Shown here one piece after another: positions 9,529 through 19,777 of a stretch of DNA of 64,000 nucleotides. How positions within the stretch are numbered: the first letter of the stretch is position 1; each line of letters starts with the position of its first letter. The DNA is from Collimonas antrihumi. Its GTDB lineage: Bacteria > Pseudomonadota > Gammaproteobacteria > Burkholderiales > Burkholderiaceae_D. The position numbers and the translations under genes were made by a program. Location of the stretch: contig NZ_JAGQED010000017.1 in NCBI RefSeq assembly GCF_018304965.1, positions 1 through 64,000 of the forward strand. Direction: 5' to 3'. Under the pieces are notes generated by a model. It did no database searches, was not told where the DNA came from, and saw only the letters and a program-made list of their open reading frames with translations.

Positions 9529-10394
9529 TGCAAGATGGTATTTTTTTCCTGGCGGCGGGAAGCCTGCTTCCCACCGCACTGGCAGCTGTTTTTGGTTTGT
9601 TGATCGGCAGTTTCCTGAATGTAGTGATTCATAGATTGCCGATCATGATGCAGCGTGAATCGGACAATTATGTCGCCCACGAAAGCGGCAAACCGCTGCC
9701 GCATACCGAGCGCTACAACCTGGTGGTGCCGCGTTCGGCCTGTCCGCAATGCAAACGCCAGATCGGCGCGCTGGAGAATGTGCCGGTCCTGAGTTACCTG
9801 GCGTTACGCGGTAAATGCGCTGGTTGCAAAACGCCCATCTCGATCCGTTATCCGCTGGTCGAAGCGTTGACTGGCGGCCTGTCAGCGCTGCTGATCTGGC
9901 ACTTCGGCAGCGGCTGGATTGGCTTGGCGACCCTGGTGTTCGTCTATCTGCTGATCGCGATGACATTTATCGATGCCGATACGCAGTTGCTGCCCGACGA
10001 CCTGACTCTGCCTTTGTTATGGATCGGCCTGCTGCTTAACCTGTCCGGCCTGTTCGTGCCGCTGCAAGACGCCGTGATTGGCGCCGCGGCCGGCTATCTG
10101 AGCCTGTGGGCGATTTACTGGGCATTCAAACTGCTGACCGGCAAAGAGGGCATGGGTTACGGCGACTTCAAGCTGTTGGCCGCGCTTGGCGCCTGGCTGG
10201 GCTGGAAAATGCTCCCCATCATTATCCTGTTTTCATCATTGGTGGGTGCTGCAGTCGGCATTGCGCTAATCGTGTTTACCCGCCACGGACGCGACAAACC
10301 GATCCCGTTCGGCCCTTATCTGGCCGCCGCCGGCTTGCTCGCCCTGCTCTATGGCCGAACAATTCTGGAAACTTATTTCGGTTTTGCTACCTAA
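9528..10394 (+). CDS. pilD: Prepilin peptidase / N-methyltransferase PilD
   Basis: A polytopic inner-membrane aspartyl protease of 288 aa that cleaves prepilin leader peptides and methylates the new N-terminus. Two CxxC pairs of the cytosolic loop are visible (CPQCKRQ and CAGCKTP, about 70-100). The catalytic aspartates lie in IDADTQLLPDD (about 150) and GYGDFKLLAALG (about 210), the second within the GxGD signature. It starts on the last base of pilC (TGATG) and is followed 6 bases later by coaE, the order common in Burkholderiales. Confidence 0.95.
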   Translation: MQDGIFFLAAGSLLPTALAAVFGLLIGSFLNVVIHRLPIMMQRESDNYVAHESGKPLPHTERYNLVVPRSACPQCKRQIGALENVPVLSYLALRGKCAGCKTPISIRYPLVEALTGGLSALLIWHFGSGWIGLATLVFVYLLIAMTFIDADTQLLPDDLTLPLLWIGLLLNLSGLFVPLQDAVIGAAAGYLSLWAIYWAFKLLTGKEGMGYGDFKLLAALGAWLGWKMLPIIILFSSLVGAAVGIALIVFTRHGRDKPIPFGPYLAAAGLLALLYGRTILETYFGFAT

Positions 10395-10400
10395 CATCGT

Positions 10401-11054
10401 ATGAACCAGCACGATGCGGCGAATGACGACAAGCTAGCGCCAACTACGCACAGATTCACCGTCGGTCTGACCGGCGGTATCGGCAGCGGTAAAACCACCG
10501 TTGCCAACATGTTTGCCGAACGCGGCGCAGCCGTCATCGACACCGATGTTATCGCCCATCAGCTGACCGCGGCGAATGGCATCGCCATCGCGCCGATTAT
10601 TGCCGAGTTCGGCAGCGCCTTCATCGACGCCAGTGGCGCCATGGACAGAGCCAAGATGCGCGCCCATGTATTTTCAGATGCTTCGGCAAAACAGCGCCTG
10701 GAATCGATTTTGCACCCGTTGATCCGAGCCGAAACCGCACGCGCGGCGGAACACGCTGAAGGCTTGTATGTGATTTTCGTCGTGCCGCTATTGATTGAGT
10801 CCGGCAACTGGACGCAACGGGTAAAGCGCATACTGGTCGTGGATTGCGACGAACAGGTTCAATTACACCGCGTGATGCAGCGCAATGCGCTGAACCAGTC
10901 GCAAGTACAAGCCATCATGGCGACACAAGCCACCAGACAGCAACGCCTGCAGGCTGCCGACGATGTGATTGTCAATAATAGCGAGCCGGCAGCGCTATTG
11001 CCGCAAGTGACCCGATTACATGCACTATATGAAGCAATGGGTAGATCGATATAA
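10401..11054 (+). CDS. coaE: Dephospho-CoA kinase
   Basis: A protein of 217 aa catalysing the last step of coenzyme A synthesis, ATP-dependent phosphorylation of the ribose 3'-OH of dephospho-CoA. The P-loop GGIGSGKT lies at about 25-32, followed by DTDVIAHQL, the family substrate motif, and a lid region (QRNALNQSQ). The N-terminal 20 residues before VGLTGG are longer than in many homologues, so a later start is possible, but the ATG at 10401 is the only good candidate. Co-transcribed with pilD by spacing. Confidence 0.93.
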   Translation: MNQHDAANDDKLAPTTHRFTVGLTGGIGSGKTTVANMFAERGAAVIDTDVIAHQLTAANGIAIAPIIAEFGSAFIDASGAMDRAKMRAHVFSDASAKQRLESILHPLIRAETARAAEHAEGLYVIFVVPLLIESGNWTQRVKRILVVDCDEQVQLHRVMQRNALNQSQVQAIMATQATRQQRLQAADDVIVNNSEPAALLPQVTRLHALYEAMGRSI

Positions 11055-11100
11055 TGGTATAAAGCTTTGTATTGAGGCTGTGCATTAAAACGTTATGTAT

Positions 11101-11120
11101 CGGACGAATGCGGACGAATG
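11101..11120. repeat. Exact 10-bp tandem duplication
   Basis: CGGACGAATG occurs twice in succession in the gap between coaE and zapD. Confidence 0.85.
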
Positions 11121-11244
11121 CATCAGGCGAAAATCGAGCGAAAAACCTCTCGCTCAATGCTGAAAATGGATGGGCATTTGTAATTTCTGTTCGCATCGTT
11201 CAGAATCATGTCTTATCCGGCTCAAATTCTTAAGGGATGTCACT

Positions 11245-12000
11245 TTGATCGTCTACGAATATCCTTTCAACGAGCGCATTCGCACCCTGTTGCGGCTGGA
11301 AGACCTGCACGAAAGATTTGGGTTTTTCGTACAACAGGAAAGTCCGTTACAGCACCACGTCGCGCTCTCCACCATTTTCGAAATGCTGGAGGTCGCCGGA
11401 CGCGCCGATCTGAAATCGGATTTGCTGCAAGAACTGGAACGGCAAAAACAAACCCTGCTCGGCTTTAAATCCAACCCGAACGTCGCCTCCGATATGCTGG
11501 ACGCCATCTTGCAAGAGATAGACAGAGTCAGCACCGCGCTCATGGCGACCCAAGGGAAAACCGGCCAGCATATACGCGAAAACGAATGGCTGATGAGCAT
11601 TCGCGGCCGCACCATCATTCCCGGCGGCGCCTGTGAATTCGACTTGCCTTCGTATTACGCCTGGCAGCAACATCCGGCGGAACGACGATTTACCGACATT
11701 ATTGGCTGGTTTGGGCCGTTGGCCCCCTTGTTCGACGCTATCAGCATCGTGTTACGATTACTGCGGGAAACCGGAAGTTCGGTAAAGATAGATGCACAAA
11801 ACGGCAGTTATCAGCAAATGCTGCAAGGGAAGTCTTATCAGATGCTGCGCCTGATCATCGATGAGCAGCTCGCCGCCATCCCTGAAATATCCGCCAACAA
11901 ATACATGTTGTGGGTGCGCTTTACCAGGCAAGGCGGCGATCTGAAGCCCAAGGCGTACGAGGGCGATGTGCCGTTTGAGCTGACTCTTTGTAATTTTTAA
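11245..12000 (+). CDS. zapD: Cell division protein ZapD (DUF1342)
   Basis: A protein of 251 aa, usual ZapD size. ZapD is a cytoplasmic FtsZ-binding factor that bundles FtsZ filaments at the division site. The family opening [20 protein letters not shown] is present, as are [14 protein letters not shown] and the C-terminal FELTLCNF. The frame is open further upstream to 11170, but the likely start is TTG at 11245: AAGGGA lies 8 bases before it and the protein then begins exactly where relatives do. The usual neighbours coaE and yacG flank it. Confidence 0.9.
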   Translation: MIVYEYPFNERIRTLLRLEDLHERFGFFVQQESPLQHHVALSTIFEMLEVAGRADLKSDLLQELERQKQTLLGFKSNPNVASDMLDAILQEIDRVSTALMATQGKTGQHIRENEWLMSIRGRTIIPGGACEFDLPSYYAWQQHPAERRFTDIIGWFGPLAPLFDAISIVLRLLRETGSSVKIDAQNGSYQQMLQGKSYQMLRLIIDEQLAAIPEISANKYMLWVRFTRQGGDLKPKAYEGDVPFELTLCNF

Positions 12001-12004
12001 ATGT

Positions 12005-12034
12005 ATTTCGATTGTTTTCGAATGTTTTTTGATT
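12005..12034. repeat. Imperfect 10-bp repeat before yacG
   Basis: ATTTCGATTG and TTTTCGAATG are followed by TTTTTTGATTG in the short T-rich gap between zapD and yacG. The similarity is low-complexity and may carry no function. Confidence 0.45.
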
Positions 12035-12041
12035 GATTTGT

Positions 12042-12230
12042 ATGACTACTACCGTTGATTGCCCGACTTGCGGCATAAAAGTTGAATGGACTACAGCTAA
12101 CCGGTTCCGGCCGTTTTGCTCGGAACGCTGCAAACAGATCGACCTGGGTGCCTGGGCGGAAGAGAAATACGCGATCCCTGCAGTTAATCCACCGGATGAG
12201 ATTGATGATGATGGCAAGCTACCGCAGTAA
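12042..12230 (+). CDS. yacG: DNA gyrase inhibitor YacG (zinc-binding)
   Basis: A 62-aa protein of the YacG/DUF329 family. The four zinc ligands are visible as CPTC (residues about 7-10) and CSERC (about 26-30). [19 protein letters not shown] is the family signature. YacG binds GyrB and can inhibit gyrase in E. coli. The start is taken at ATG 12042 rather than the TTG three codons earlier. It follows zapD, as in many beta- and gammaproteobacteria, and converges on the Nudix gene. Confidence 0.9.
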   Translation: MTTTVDCPTCGIKVEWTTANRFRPFCSERCKQIDLGAWAEEKYAIPAVNPPDEIDDDGKLPQ

Positions 12231-12259
12231 TTGCCGGCATTGTCAGTATTACCAATAGA

Positions 12260-12688
12260 TCAACCGTTGGCGCCCTCGCGGCGCAATTCGTCCAGCCATT
12301 CAATCAATGGAATCGCCGCCGGCAACAGGGGCTCCACGCCTACACTGCCTTGCCAGGAAAAAGCCTGCCCTTCCAGGCTTTGCGGCTCACCGCGCCATTC
12401 ACGACTAATGTAGAAATGCAGCCGCACCCGCGCATGCGGATAGTGATGCTCAATCCCGCACCACGGCTCGGCAGAGGCGATTTCAATCCCCAGCTCTTCC
12501 ATCAGCTCACGCTTGAGCGCAGCGAAAATCGACTCGCCCGACTCTACCTTCCCTCCCGGGAACTCCCAATACCCCGCCATCGGCTTACCTTCCGGCCGCT
12601 GGCCAAGCAATACATCGCCGTTAGGCTTCATCAGAATGCCCACAGCCACATTTACCGGCATCCGTTCGGGGGAAATCAGCGCGCTCAA
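12260..12688 (-). CDS. Nudix hydrolase, MutT-like (8-oxo-dGTP diphosphatase)
   Basis: A 142-aa Nudix protein. The Nudix box spans about residues 46-68 and keeps the pattern GxxxxxE...REUxEExGU (GGKVESGE, then RELMEELGIE). The motif LLGQRPEGKPMAGYWEFPGG is typical of MutT enzymes that sanitise 8-oxo-dGTP, so that activity is likely but not proven. The frame starts at TTG 12688, directly after the DUF815 gene; ATG 12661 (MPVNVAVG) is an equally good start. It forms an operon with the ATPase upstream. Confidence 0.88.
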   Translation of the reverse strand: MSALISPERMPVNVAVGILMKPNGDVLLGQRPEGKPMAGYWEFPGGKVESGESIFAALKRELMEELGIEIASAEPWCGIEHHYPHARVRLHFYISREWRGEPQSLEGQAFSWQGSVGVEPLLPAAIPLIEWLDELRREGANG

Positions 12689-12698
12689 GATTGCTTAC

Positions 12699-13574
12699 TC
12701 ACGATTGCTGCCGCCGGCCGGCGTAATCGCGGGCAAATTGCCATGCAACCCGGCCCGAGCGCGAGGCCCGTTGCAAGGCCCAGCGCAAAGCGTCGCCACG
12801 GGCTTCCGCGATCTGCTCCGCAGTGCAGCCGAAATGGCCTAGCCAATGGCCGACGATATCCAGGTAATCGTCTTGCTTGAATGGGTAAAACGATACCCAC
12901 AGCCCGAAACGTTCTGAAAGTGAAATTTTTTCTTCGACGGTTTCACCCGGATGCAGGTCGCCGTCCTCGGTGGTTTTATAAGTGGCGTTGTCGGACATCC
13001 GTTCCGGCAACAAATGGCGGCGGTTGGATGTTGCATAAATCAACACATTGTCCGACTGTGCAGCGATGCTGCCGTCGAGCGCCACTTTGAGCGCCTTGTA
13101 ACCGCTCTCACCCTCTTCAAACGAAAGGTCGTCGCAAAAAATGATGAACCGCTCAGGACGCTCGGCCACCAGATCGACAATATCCGGCAATGCCGCCAAA
13201 TCGTCCTTATCTACTTCGATCAGGCGCAAACCCTGGGGCGCATACTGGTTCAGGCAAGCTTTGATCAAGGACGACTTGCCAGTGCCGCGGGCACCGGTCA
13301 ACAACACATTATTGGCCGGCCTGCCATCGACGAACTGGCGGGTATTCTGGTCGATCTGCTGCTTCTGTATTTCGATATTGTGCAGGTCCGACAGTGCAAT
13401 ATCCGAGATATGGCCAACCGCCTGCAGGTAGCCGCCGGCCGATCCGCCGCGATGACGCCAGCGAAAGGCGGTTGCGGCCTGCCAATCGGGAGCCGCCTTG
13501 GCTTGTGGCAGGATGGATTCAAGGCGACCTAGCAGGGCTTCGGCGCGGAGCAGGAATTGATCTAATTGAGTCAT
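12699..13574 (-). CDS. DUF815-family AAA ATPase
   Basis: A protein of 291 aa with a P-loop GARGTGKSS at about 93-101 and a Walker B-like FIIFCDDLSFEEGE at about 145-158. The C-terminal region (RFGLWVSFYPFKQDDYLDIVGHWL) is a marker of DUF815. The biochemical role of the family is not established. In Burkholderiales it usually sits between argJ and a MutT gene, as here; the stop is 10 bases from the Nudix gene start. Confidence 0.85.
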   Translation of the reverse strand: MTQLDQFLLRAEALLGRLESILPQAKAAPDWQAATAFRWRHRGGSAGGYLQAVGHISDIALSDLHNIEIQKQQIDQNTRQFVDGRPANNVLLTGARGTGKSSLIKACLNQYAPQGLRLIEVDKDDLAALPDIVDLVAERPERFIIFCDDLSFEEGESGYKALKVALDGSIAAQSDNVLIYATSNRRHLLPERMSDNATYKTTEDGDLHPGETVEEKISLSERFGLWVSFYPFKQDDYLDIVGHWLGHFGCTAEQIAEARGDALRWALQRASRSGRVAWQFARDYAGRRQQS

Positions 13575-13732
13575 GGCTGAGGAAGGTCGATAGCGTTGAT
13601 AGCAGATGGAATGATTGCCTCATTCTGACGCAAAGCAAAACGATGCTGGATGAATATTATTTGTCGGAACAGATTTGACGCCCTGGCCGAAAGCCGGCCA
13701 AGGTATCAGGGGTTCTTCGACAAGCTACCGCC

Positions 13733-14971
13733 TCAAGAACGATAGTCAGCGTTAATCGACACATAGTCATGCGATAAATCACAAGTCCAGATGGTCGCCG
13801 CCGCATCGCCACGCGCCAGTTGCACCCGTACCGTAATTTCGCTTTGCTTCATTACGCGCTGACCGTCAGCTTCCTGGTATTCGGGATTGCGGCCGCCATT
13901 TTTGGCAACCAGCACGTCATCCAGATACATATCCAGTTTACTGACATCCAGATCATCGACACCGGCATAGCCGATCGCCGCCAAAATCCGTCCGAGATTC
14001 GGATCGGAGGCGAAGAATGCTGTCTTGACCAGCGGTGAGTGGGCGATCGAATAGGCGATCTTGCGGCATTCGGCAACATCCCGCCCTTGCTCCACGGTGA
14101 CCGTGATGAACTTGGTGGCGCCCTCGCCATCCCGAATGATCATTTGCGCCAGATGCTGCGAAATATCGGTGACAGCGGCTGCCAGCTCCGCATATTCCGG
14201 ACTGTCGACGCTATTGACTTCCAGTTCGCCGGCACCGGTGGCGATCAGCATGAACGAGTCGTTGGTCGAGGTATCGCCGTCGATAGTAATGCAATTGAAC
14301 GAGCGGTCGGCAGCTTGCCGTACCATCTGCTCCAGAACCGGTTGCGCCACTTTTGCGTCGATAGCGAGGAAACCGAGCATGGTTGCCATATTCGGCTTGA
14401 TCATGCCCGCACCCTTGCTGATGCCCGACAGCGTCACCGTTTTGCCGGCGATCGTCAGGCGGCGCGAAGCGGCCTTCGGCTGGGTATCGGTGGTCATGAT
14501 GGACTCGGCGGCATTAAACCAGTTATCGCTCTTCAGGTTGCGGATAGCTTGCGGCAAACCGGCAGTAACGCGCTCCACCGGCAGCGGCTCCAGGATCACC
14601 CCGGTCGAGAACGGCAATATCTGCGCCGCATGACAGTCCAGCAATTCCGCCAATGCGTCGCAAGTGGCATTGGCTGCGGCCAGGCCGGCCTCACCGGTGC
14701 CAGCGTTGGCGTTGCCGGTATTGATCAGCAACGCACGGATCGGCTCGCCGGAAATCTCGGCAGCTGCCAAATGCGCCTTGCTCACTTGCACCGGTGCGGC
14801 GCAAAACCGATTTTGCGTGAACACCCCGGCCACCGTCGCCGTCGGCGCCAGTTTCATTACCAGCAAGTCCTTGCGATTCGCTTTACGCACGCCGGCCTCG
14901 GCGTGACCAAGTTCGATGCCGGCTACAGGCAGCAAGTCGGCGGCGACAGGAATAGGGGAATTGACGGCCAT
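13733..14971 (-). CDS. argJ: Bifunctional ornithine acetyltransferase / N-acetylglutamate synthase
   Basis: A protein of 412 aa. ArgJ recycles the acetyl group from N-acetylornithine to glutamate in the cyclic arginine pathway. The self-cleavage site MATML is present, with cleavage expected between Ala196 and Thr197; Thr197 becomes the nucleophile of the beta chain. [10 protein letters not shown] and the KGAGMIKPN stretch before the cleavage site are also typical. The start at 14971 has AGGA upstream and matches the family; the frame is open to 15103 through a repeat. Acetyl-CoA-dependent activity (the bifunctional form) cannot be read from sequence. argC lies elsewhere in the window. Confidence 0.95.
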   Translation of the reverse strand: MAVNSPIPVAADLLPVAGIELGHAEAGVRKANRKDLLVMKLAPTATVAGVFTQNRFCAAPVQVSKAHLAAAEISGEPIRALLINTGNANAGTGEAGLAAANATCDALAELLDCHAAQILPFSTGVILEPLPVERVTAGLPQAIRNLKSDNWFNAAESIMTTDTQPKAASRRLTIAGKTVTLSGISKGAGMIKPNMATMLGFLAIDAKVAQPVLEQMVRQAADRSFNCITIDGDTSTNDSFMLIATGAGELEVNSVDSPEYAELAAAVTDISQHLAQMIIRDGEGATKFITVTVEQGRDVAECRKIAYSIAHSPLVKTAFFASDPNLGRILAAIGYAGVDDLDVSKLDMYLDDVLVAKNGGRNPEYQEADGQRVMKQSEITVRVQLARGDAAATIWTCDLSHDYVSINADYRS

Positions 14972-15006
14972 GAGAATCCTTAATAAATAAGATTGCGAAA
15001 CGGAAC

Positions 15007-15108
15007 GTAGGGTGGGCACATTGTGCCCACGCGTTAAGCTAATACGGCGATAACCGGAGTATACGATGACACCGGCGTTCCCGCGTGGGCACAATGTGCC
15101 CACCCTAC
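15007..15108. repeat. Inverted pair of GTAG-type REP palindromes (BIME-like)
   Basis: The arm at 15007-15033 (GTAGGGTGGGCACATTGTGC, then CCACGCG) is the exact reverse complement of 15082-15108, a 27-bp perfect inverted repeat with a 48-base spacer. Each arm is itself a palindrome of the GTGGGCACA/TGTGCCCAC type. The GTAG tetranucleotide at the foot of the hairpin is the known hallmark of REPs processed by RAYT transposases. It lies between secA and argJ. Confidence 0.85.
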
Positions 15109-15133
15109 AAAAACTGTTAAATTTGAAAGCATA

Positions 15134-15158
15134 AGCAAAAGGGCGGGTTTCCCCGCCC
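15134..15158 (-). terminator. Intrinsic terminator of secA
   Basis: On the minus strand GGGCGGG and CCCGCCC (15141-15147 with 15152-15158) form a 7-bp GC stem with a 4-base loop, followed by TTTTGCTT. It lies 43 bases after the secA stop. Confidence 0.85.
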
Positions 15159-15200
15159 TGCTTTAGCTATTGCTTGTTACCTGCTGCCGATCACTCCCGA

Positions 15201-17960
15201 TTACATCAGTTGACCATGGCATTGCTTGTATTTCTTGCCACTACCGCAAGGACAAGGGTCGTTACGGCCGACTTTCGGTACCGCATTGCCCTGCTGGTGC
15301 GACTCTTCGCTATGCGCGGTTGGTGCCAGCAATGCTTCCGGCGCTGCATTTGGATCGAAATCAGCGTGTTGATAATGCACATTTTCAACGTGGGATTGCG
15401 CCAGCTCTTCTTCTACCGCCGCAATTTCTTCACGGTTTTCGATGCGCACTGTCATCACCACCTTGACCACTTCATTCTTGATCAGATCCAGCATCTGGCC
15501 GAACAATTCAAACGCCTCGCGCTTGTATTCCTGCTTCGGATTCTTTTGTGCGTAACCGCGCAGATGAATCCCCTGGCGCAGATGGTCCAGCGCTGCCAGA
15601 TGTTCGCGCCAATGGCTGTCGACGCTTTGCAGCATGACGCTGCGCTCGAAACCGGCGAACGATTCCTTGCCGACGATTTCAGTCTTCGCGTCATAGGTAG
15701 TATTAGCCGCCGTCAGCACACGCTCCAGCAGTTCCTCGTCGGTCAGGTTCGGCTCCGATTTCAGCATCTCACCGAGCGGCACTTCCAGATGCAGGTCGTT
15801 GGCCAGGGCCGTTTCCAACGCGGGAATATTCCACTGCTCTTCGAGCGACTCTTCCGGCACATAGGTGCGGAAAGTATCATCCAGCACGCCTTCTCGCAAT
15901 GATGCGACGGTTTCGGAAACGCCTTGCGATTCCAACAGCTCATTACGCTGTTGATAGATCACTTTGCGCTGATCGTTGGCGACATCGTCATATTCCAGCA
16001 GCTGCTTACGGATATCGAAGTTACGCGCCTCTACCTTGCGCTGCGCCGATTCAATCGAGCGCGATACGATACCAGCCTCGATCGGCTCGCCTTCCGGCAT
16101 TTTCAGACGATCCATGATCGCGCGCACACGATCGCCGGCGAAGATGCGCAGCAAAGCGTCATCCAGCGACAGATAGAAACGCGAAGAGCCTGGATCACCC
16201 TGGCGCGCGGCACGGCCACGCAACTGGTTATCCACCCGGCGCGATTCGTGACGCTCGGTACCGATGATATGCAAACCGCCCGAATTGACCACATGGTCGT
16301 GCAGCGATTGCCATTCATCGCGCAACTTGTCGGAGCGCAGTTGTTTTTCAGTTTCGCTGAGCGCCGCGTCTGCTTCGATGAACTGGATTTGCTTCTCGAC
16401 ATTTCCGCCCAACACGATGTCGGTACCGCGACCCGCCATGTTGGTAGCGATAGTGATCGCTTGCGGACGGCCCGCCTGTGCAATGATTTCCGCTTCACGC
16501 GCATGCTGCTTGGCGTTCAGCACATTGTGCGGCAGCTTGGCCTTAGCCAGAATCCCCGCCAGCAATTCCGAGTTTTCGATCGAGGTCGTACCCACCAGCA
16601 CCGGCTGCCCACGCTCGTAGCAATCCTGAATATCCTTCAGCATCGCATTATATTTTTCCTGCGCAGTCTTGTAGACCTGATCCTGCCGGTCCTTACGCTG
16701 ATTCGGCCGGTTTTGCGGAATCACCACGGTTTCCAGACCGTAGATTTCCTGGAATTCGTACGCTTCGGTATCGGCGGTACCGGTCATGCCGGCCAGCTTG
16801 CCATACATGCGGAAGTAATTCTGGAACGTAATCGAGGCCAGAGTCTGGTTCTCGTTCTGGATCTTGACGCCTTCCTTGGCTTCAACCGCCTGGTGCAAGC
16901 CGTCCGACCAGCGACGGCCAGTCATCATGCGGCCGGTGAATTCATCGACAATGACGATTTCGCCATTTTGCACCACGTAGTGCTGGTCCTTGAAGTACAG
17001 GGAGTGGGCGCGCAGTGCGGCGTACAGGTGATGGATCAGGCTGATGTTGGCGGCGTCGTACAACGATGCGCCTTCTGCCAGCAAGCCCATGTTGGTGAGG
17101 ATCTGCTCAGCCTTTTCGTGGCCGGCTTCCGTCAGCAGGACCTGATGGGCTTTTTCATCCTTGGTGTAATCGCCGGGCACTTCAATCTTGCCCTTGCCGT
17201 CCGGCGTTTCTTCGCCGATTTGCTGGATCAGCATTGGCGGCACTTCATTGATCTTGTAATACAGATCGGTATGATTTTCAGCCTGGCCGGAAATGATCAG
17301 CGGGGTACGCGCTTCGTCGATCAGGATCGAGTCGACTTCATCGACGATAGCGAAATTCAGGGCGCGCTGCACGCGGTCGGCGGCGTCGTACACCATGTTG
17401 TCGCGCAGATAGTCGAAACCGAATTCGTTGTTGGTGCCATAGGTGATATCAGCAGAGTAAGCAACTTGCTTGGCATCGTGCTCAACCGACGACAGGTTGA
17501 CGCCGGTAGTCAGGCCGAGCCAGCCATACAGGCGCCCCATCCATTCCGCATCGCGCTGCGCCAGGTAATCATTGACGGTCACCACGTGCACACCCTTGCC
17601 GGTCAGTGCATTCAGGTACGCTGGCAAGGTCGCCATCAGCGTCTTGCCTTCGCCGGTACCCATTTCGGCAATTTTTCCGTAATGCAATACCATGCCGCCG
17701 ATCAGCTGGACATCGAAGTGACGCATTTTCAAGACCCGCTTACCGGCTTCGCGGCAAACCGCAAATGCTTCCGGCAACAAAGCGTCGAGCTTTTCACCGC
17801 CGGCAATGCGCTGCTTCAGCTCCGGCGTTTTAGCCTGCAGCTCAGCATCGGACAGTTTTTCGAATGCCGGTTCAAGCGCATTAATTTGTCGGACGACTTT
17901 TTTATATTGTTTGAGCAGGCGCTGGTTGCGGCTACCGAAAATCTGGGTCAGTAATGACAT
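15201..17960 (-). CDS. secA: Preprotein translocase ATPase SecA
   Basis: A protein of 919 aa, full-length SecA. It drives post-translational export through SecYEG. Visible features are the Walker A region MGTGEGKT (about 102-109), [19 protein letters not shown] (DEAD-like motif II), [10 protein letters not shown] near 510, and the C-terminal zinc-binding tail [14 protein letters not shown] that contacts SecB and lipids. A linker of about 60 residues rich in Ala/Glu/His precedes the tail. A terminator follows. The long opposite-strand open frames inside it are codon-bias shadows. Confidence 0.98.
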   Translation of the reverse strand: MSLLTQIFGSRNQRLLKQYKKVVRQINALEPAFEKLSDAELQAKTPELKQRIAGGEKLDALLPEAFAVCREAGKRVLKMRHFDVQLIGGMVLHYGKIAEMGTGEGKTLMATLPAYLNALTGKGVHVVTVNDYLAQRDAEWMGRLYGWLGLTTGVNLSSVEHDAKQVAYSADITYGTNNEFGFDYLRDNMVYDAADRVQRALNFAIVDEVDSILIDEARTPLIISGQAENHTDLYYKINEVPPMLIQQIGEETPDGKGKIEVPGDYTKDEKAHQVLLTEAGHEKAEQILTNMGLLAEGASLYDAANISLIHHLYAALRAHSLYFKDQHYVVQNGEIVIVDEFTGRMMTGRRWSDGLHQAVEAKEGVKIQNENQTLASITFQNYFRMYGKLAGMTGTADTEAYEFQEIYGLETVVIPQNRPNQRKDRQDQVYKTAQEKYNAMLKDIQDCYERGQPVLVGTTSIENSELLAGILAKAKLPHNVLNAKQHAREAEIIAQAGRPQAITIATNMAGRGTDIVLGGNVEKQIQFIEADAALSETEKQLRSDKLRDEWQSLHDHVVNSGGLHIIGTERHESRRVDNQLRGRAARQGDPGSSRFYLSLDDALLRIFAGDRVRAIMDRLKMPEGEPIEAGIVSRSIESAQRKVEARNFDIRKQLLEYDDVANDQRKVIYQQRNELLESQGVSETVASLREGVLDDTFRTYVPEESLEEQWNIPALETALANDLHLEVPLGEMLKSEPNLTDEELLERVLTAANTTYDAKTEIVGKESFAGFERSVMLQSVDSHWREHLAALDHLRQGIHLRGYAQKNPKQEYKREAFELFGQMLDLIKNEVVKVVMTVRIENREEIAAVEEELAQSHVENVHYQHADFDPNAAPEALLAPTAHSEESHQQGNAVPKVGRNDPCPCGSGKKYKQCHGQLM

Positions 17961-18193
17961 GCTTGGATTCTAAAAAAAGCGCCGGCGGCATTCCGTGGCA
18001 TCTTGTGAATGGACACGAAACCGGGCTGTGGCTAAATAAATAATCGGAGAATTTTATCATGCAGTCCCCGACACATTGGGGTTATGCACCAGGAAACAAT
18101 AGCAAGTTGCGCAAATTGTGCCGTATTGGCTGTCGCATTGACACTCGCATTGACCTTATTCCTGGCAATACTGCTTGCATTACAACAACATCC

Positions 18194-19147
18194 TTACTTT
18201 CCTGCCAATATTGCCGCCTTCGCCAGATCGGTGCCGGCATTCAAGAACTTGCGCGGATCCTGCGCCACGCCTTTGATTCTTACCTCGAAATGCAAATGTG
18301 GCCCGGTGGAGCGTCCGGTAGTGCCGATATCGGCAATATGCTGGCCGCGCTGCACAATGTCGCCCACTTTAACGAACAGCCTCGACGCGTGCGCATAGCG
18401 GGTAATGATGTCGTTACCGTGATCGATATCGAGCATGTTGCCGTATTGCGGATGATACTCGGCAGCAATCACCACCCCCCCGGCAGCAGCAACAATAGCG
18501 GTGCCGACCGATGCTGGAAAATCCAGCCCTTCATGAAATGCGCTACGGCCGGTAAACGGATCGAGCCGCCAGCCGAAGCTCGATGAATTGTAGTTGACGT
18601 TAACCGGCTGGTTGGTTGGCAGCAGCTTGGATTTGATGCGGTCGCTCATCAGCACGGTTTCAACCACATTCAGATAATCGGCGCGATAACCGACATCGCG
18701 CGACATGGCGTCCAGCGCTTGCTGGAACTCGCTCATGCTCATGTCGTGAGAGCGCCTGTCGTACAGGCTGCTGGATTCGGCGCCACCGCGTCCGGGCGCC
18801 TCCTTGAAATTGAATTCTTCCGGCTTGACGCCTGCCAGGCCCTGAACCCGCTCGCCCAGCGCATCCAGGCGCATCAGCTGCGCCTGCATTTCACCGAGCT
18901 TGATCGCCATCGCCGCCAGATTTTCTTTCAGGTATTTATCTTTATCCTGCAATCCGGCAGCAGAGCTGCTGGCTGCCTTGCCGACAAACGGCAGACCGAC
19001 CGCGTAGCGGGCCGTGAGGAAATACAGCAATCCGGTCGCCAGCAATACCGCCAGTAGAAAGGCCGCGATCATCAAGCTGATATGCCTGGCGCCTAAAGTG
19101 ATGGATTTTGCGCGATTAAAACGCGGGTGCAACAGAATTACCTGCAT
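18194..19147 (-). CDS. M23-family peptidoglycan metallopeptidase, membrane-anchored
   Basis: A protein of 317 aa with one N-terminal membrane segment (about 24-48), a coiled-coil-like stretch (about 68-110) and a C-terminal LytM/M23 domain (about 185-305). The zinc ligands are in HEGLDFP (HxxxD) and HLHFEV (HxH), both intact, so it is probably an active endopeptidase acting on cell-wall cross-links. It lies upstream of secA on the same strand and diverges from the DUF721 gene, the usual Burkholderiales arrangement. It could be an activator rather than a hydrolase, but the catalytic residues argue otherwise. Confidence 0.88.
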   Translation of the reverse strand: MQVILLHPRFNRAKSITLGARHISLMIAAFLLAVLLATGLLYFLTARYAVGLPFVGKAASSSAAGLQDKDKYLKENLAAMAIKLGEMQAQLMRLDALGERVQGLAGVKPEEFNFKEAPGRGGAESSSLYDRRSHDMSMSEFQQALDAMSRDVGYRADYLNVVETVLMSDRIKSKLLPTNQPVNVNYNSSSFGWRLDPFTGRSAFHEGLDFPASVGTAIVAAAGGVVIAAEYHPQYGNMLDIDHGNDIITRYAHASRLFVKVGDIVQRGQHIADIGTTGRSTGPHLHFEVRIKGVAQDPRKFLNAGTDLAKAAILAGK

Positions 19148-19201
19148 TGCAACTCCGGTGACGCCATAAATAGGTCACAGGTGTGATAAGGTTTCACCAT
19201 C

Positions 19202-19702
19202 ATGCGTAGACTCTCACCTTCTTCTTACCGGCCAGCGACAACGGGTTCCAGGCCTCAGACTCAAAAAGCCGCTACCGATTTTTTACGGGGAAATGACAAG
19301 ATGGCGGCATTGCTACCCGCTGTCACACGCATGGCGGCATTGCAAAAGCAAATTGCCGCCGAATTGCCTGCCATGTTCAGTACCTGCGAAGTATTGCAAT
19401 GCGAAGCCGGGCAACTGGTACTGTCAGCGCCCAACGCAGCCCTTGCAAGCAAATTGAAGCAGCAACTGCCACGCTTGCAAAACCAATTGCTAGCAGGAAA
19501 TTGGCAGATTAATGCAATCCGAATCAAAGTGCAAGTAAGCCAAAACCTAACGAAAGCGCCTGCAGTCAAGCAAGCCCTGCTTTCATCCAAAGCGGTTTCG
19601 GCATTCTCTTCGTTGATGGAAGAACTGGAACCATCAGCTGCAAATGAAGCACTGAAAAATGCTATCGCAGCGATGGTCAGACGCTATAGCGACAAAAAAT
19701 AA
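19202..19702 (+). CDS. DUF721 / DciA-like protein
   Basis: A protein of 166 aa with a central DUF721 domain (about 45-115), which in DciA proteins loads the replicative helicase in bacteria that lack DnaC. The stretch CEAGQLVLSAPNAALASKLKQQLPRL is the conserved hydrophobic-basic core. The ATG at 19202 lies 54 bases from the divergent M23 gene. It is convergent with lpxC and has no clear terminator. The DciA role is inferred from the family, as in other lpxC-linked DUF721 genes. Confidence 0.75.
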   Translation: MRRLSPSSYRPATTGSRPQTQKAATDFLRGNDKMAALLPAVTRMAALQKQIAAELPAMFSTCEVLQCEAGQLVLSAPNAALASKLKQQLPRLQNQLLAGNWQINAIRIKVQVSQNLTKAPAVKQALLSSKAVSAFSSLMEELEPSAANEALKNAIAAMVRRYSDKK

Positions 19703-19777
19703 ATCATCAAGCCGCTATAGGCAAAGAAAAACGTCATCTTGCAAAAATGACATTATACACAAACACTTGGCAAAAAA

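Noticed and set aside
14972-15103. N-terminal extension of argJ
   Set aside because: The extension is translated REP sequence; the ATG at 14971 has a ribosome site and the family N-terminus.
15924-17954. 676-codon open frame opposite secA
   Set aside because: It is fully antisense to a certain secA gene, has no recognisable domain and follows the codon periodicity of the real frame.
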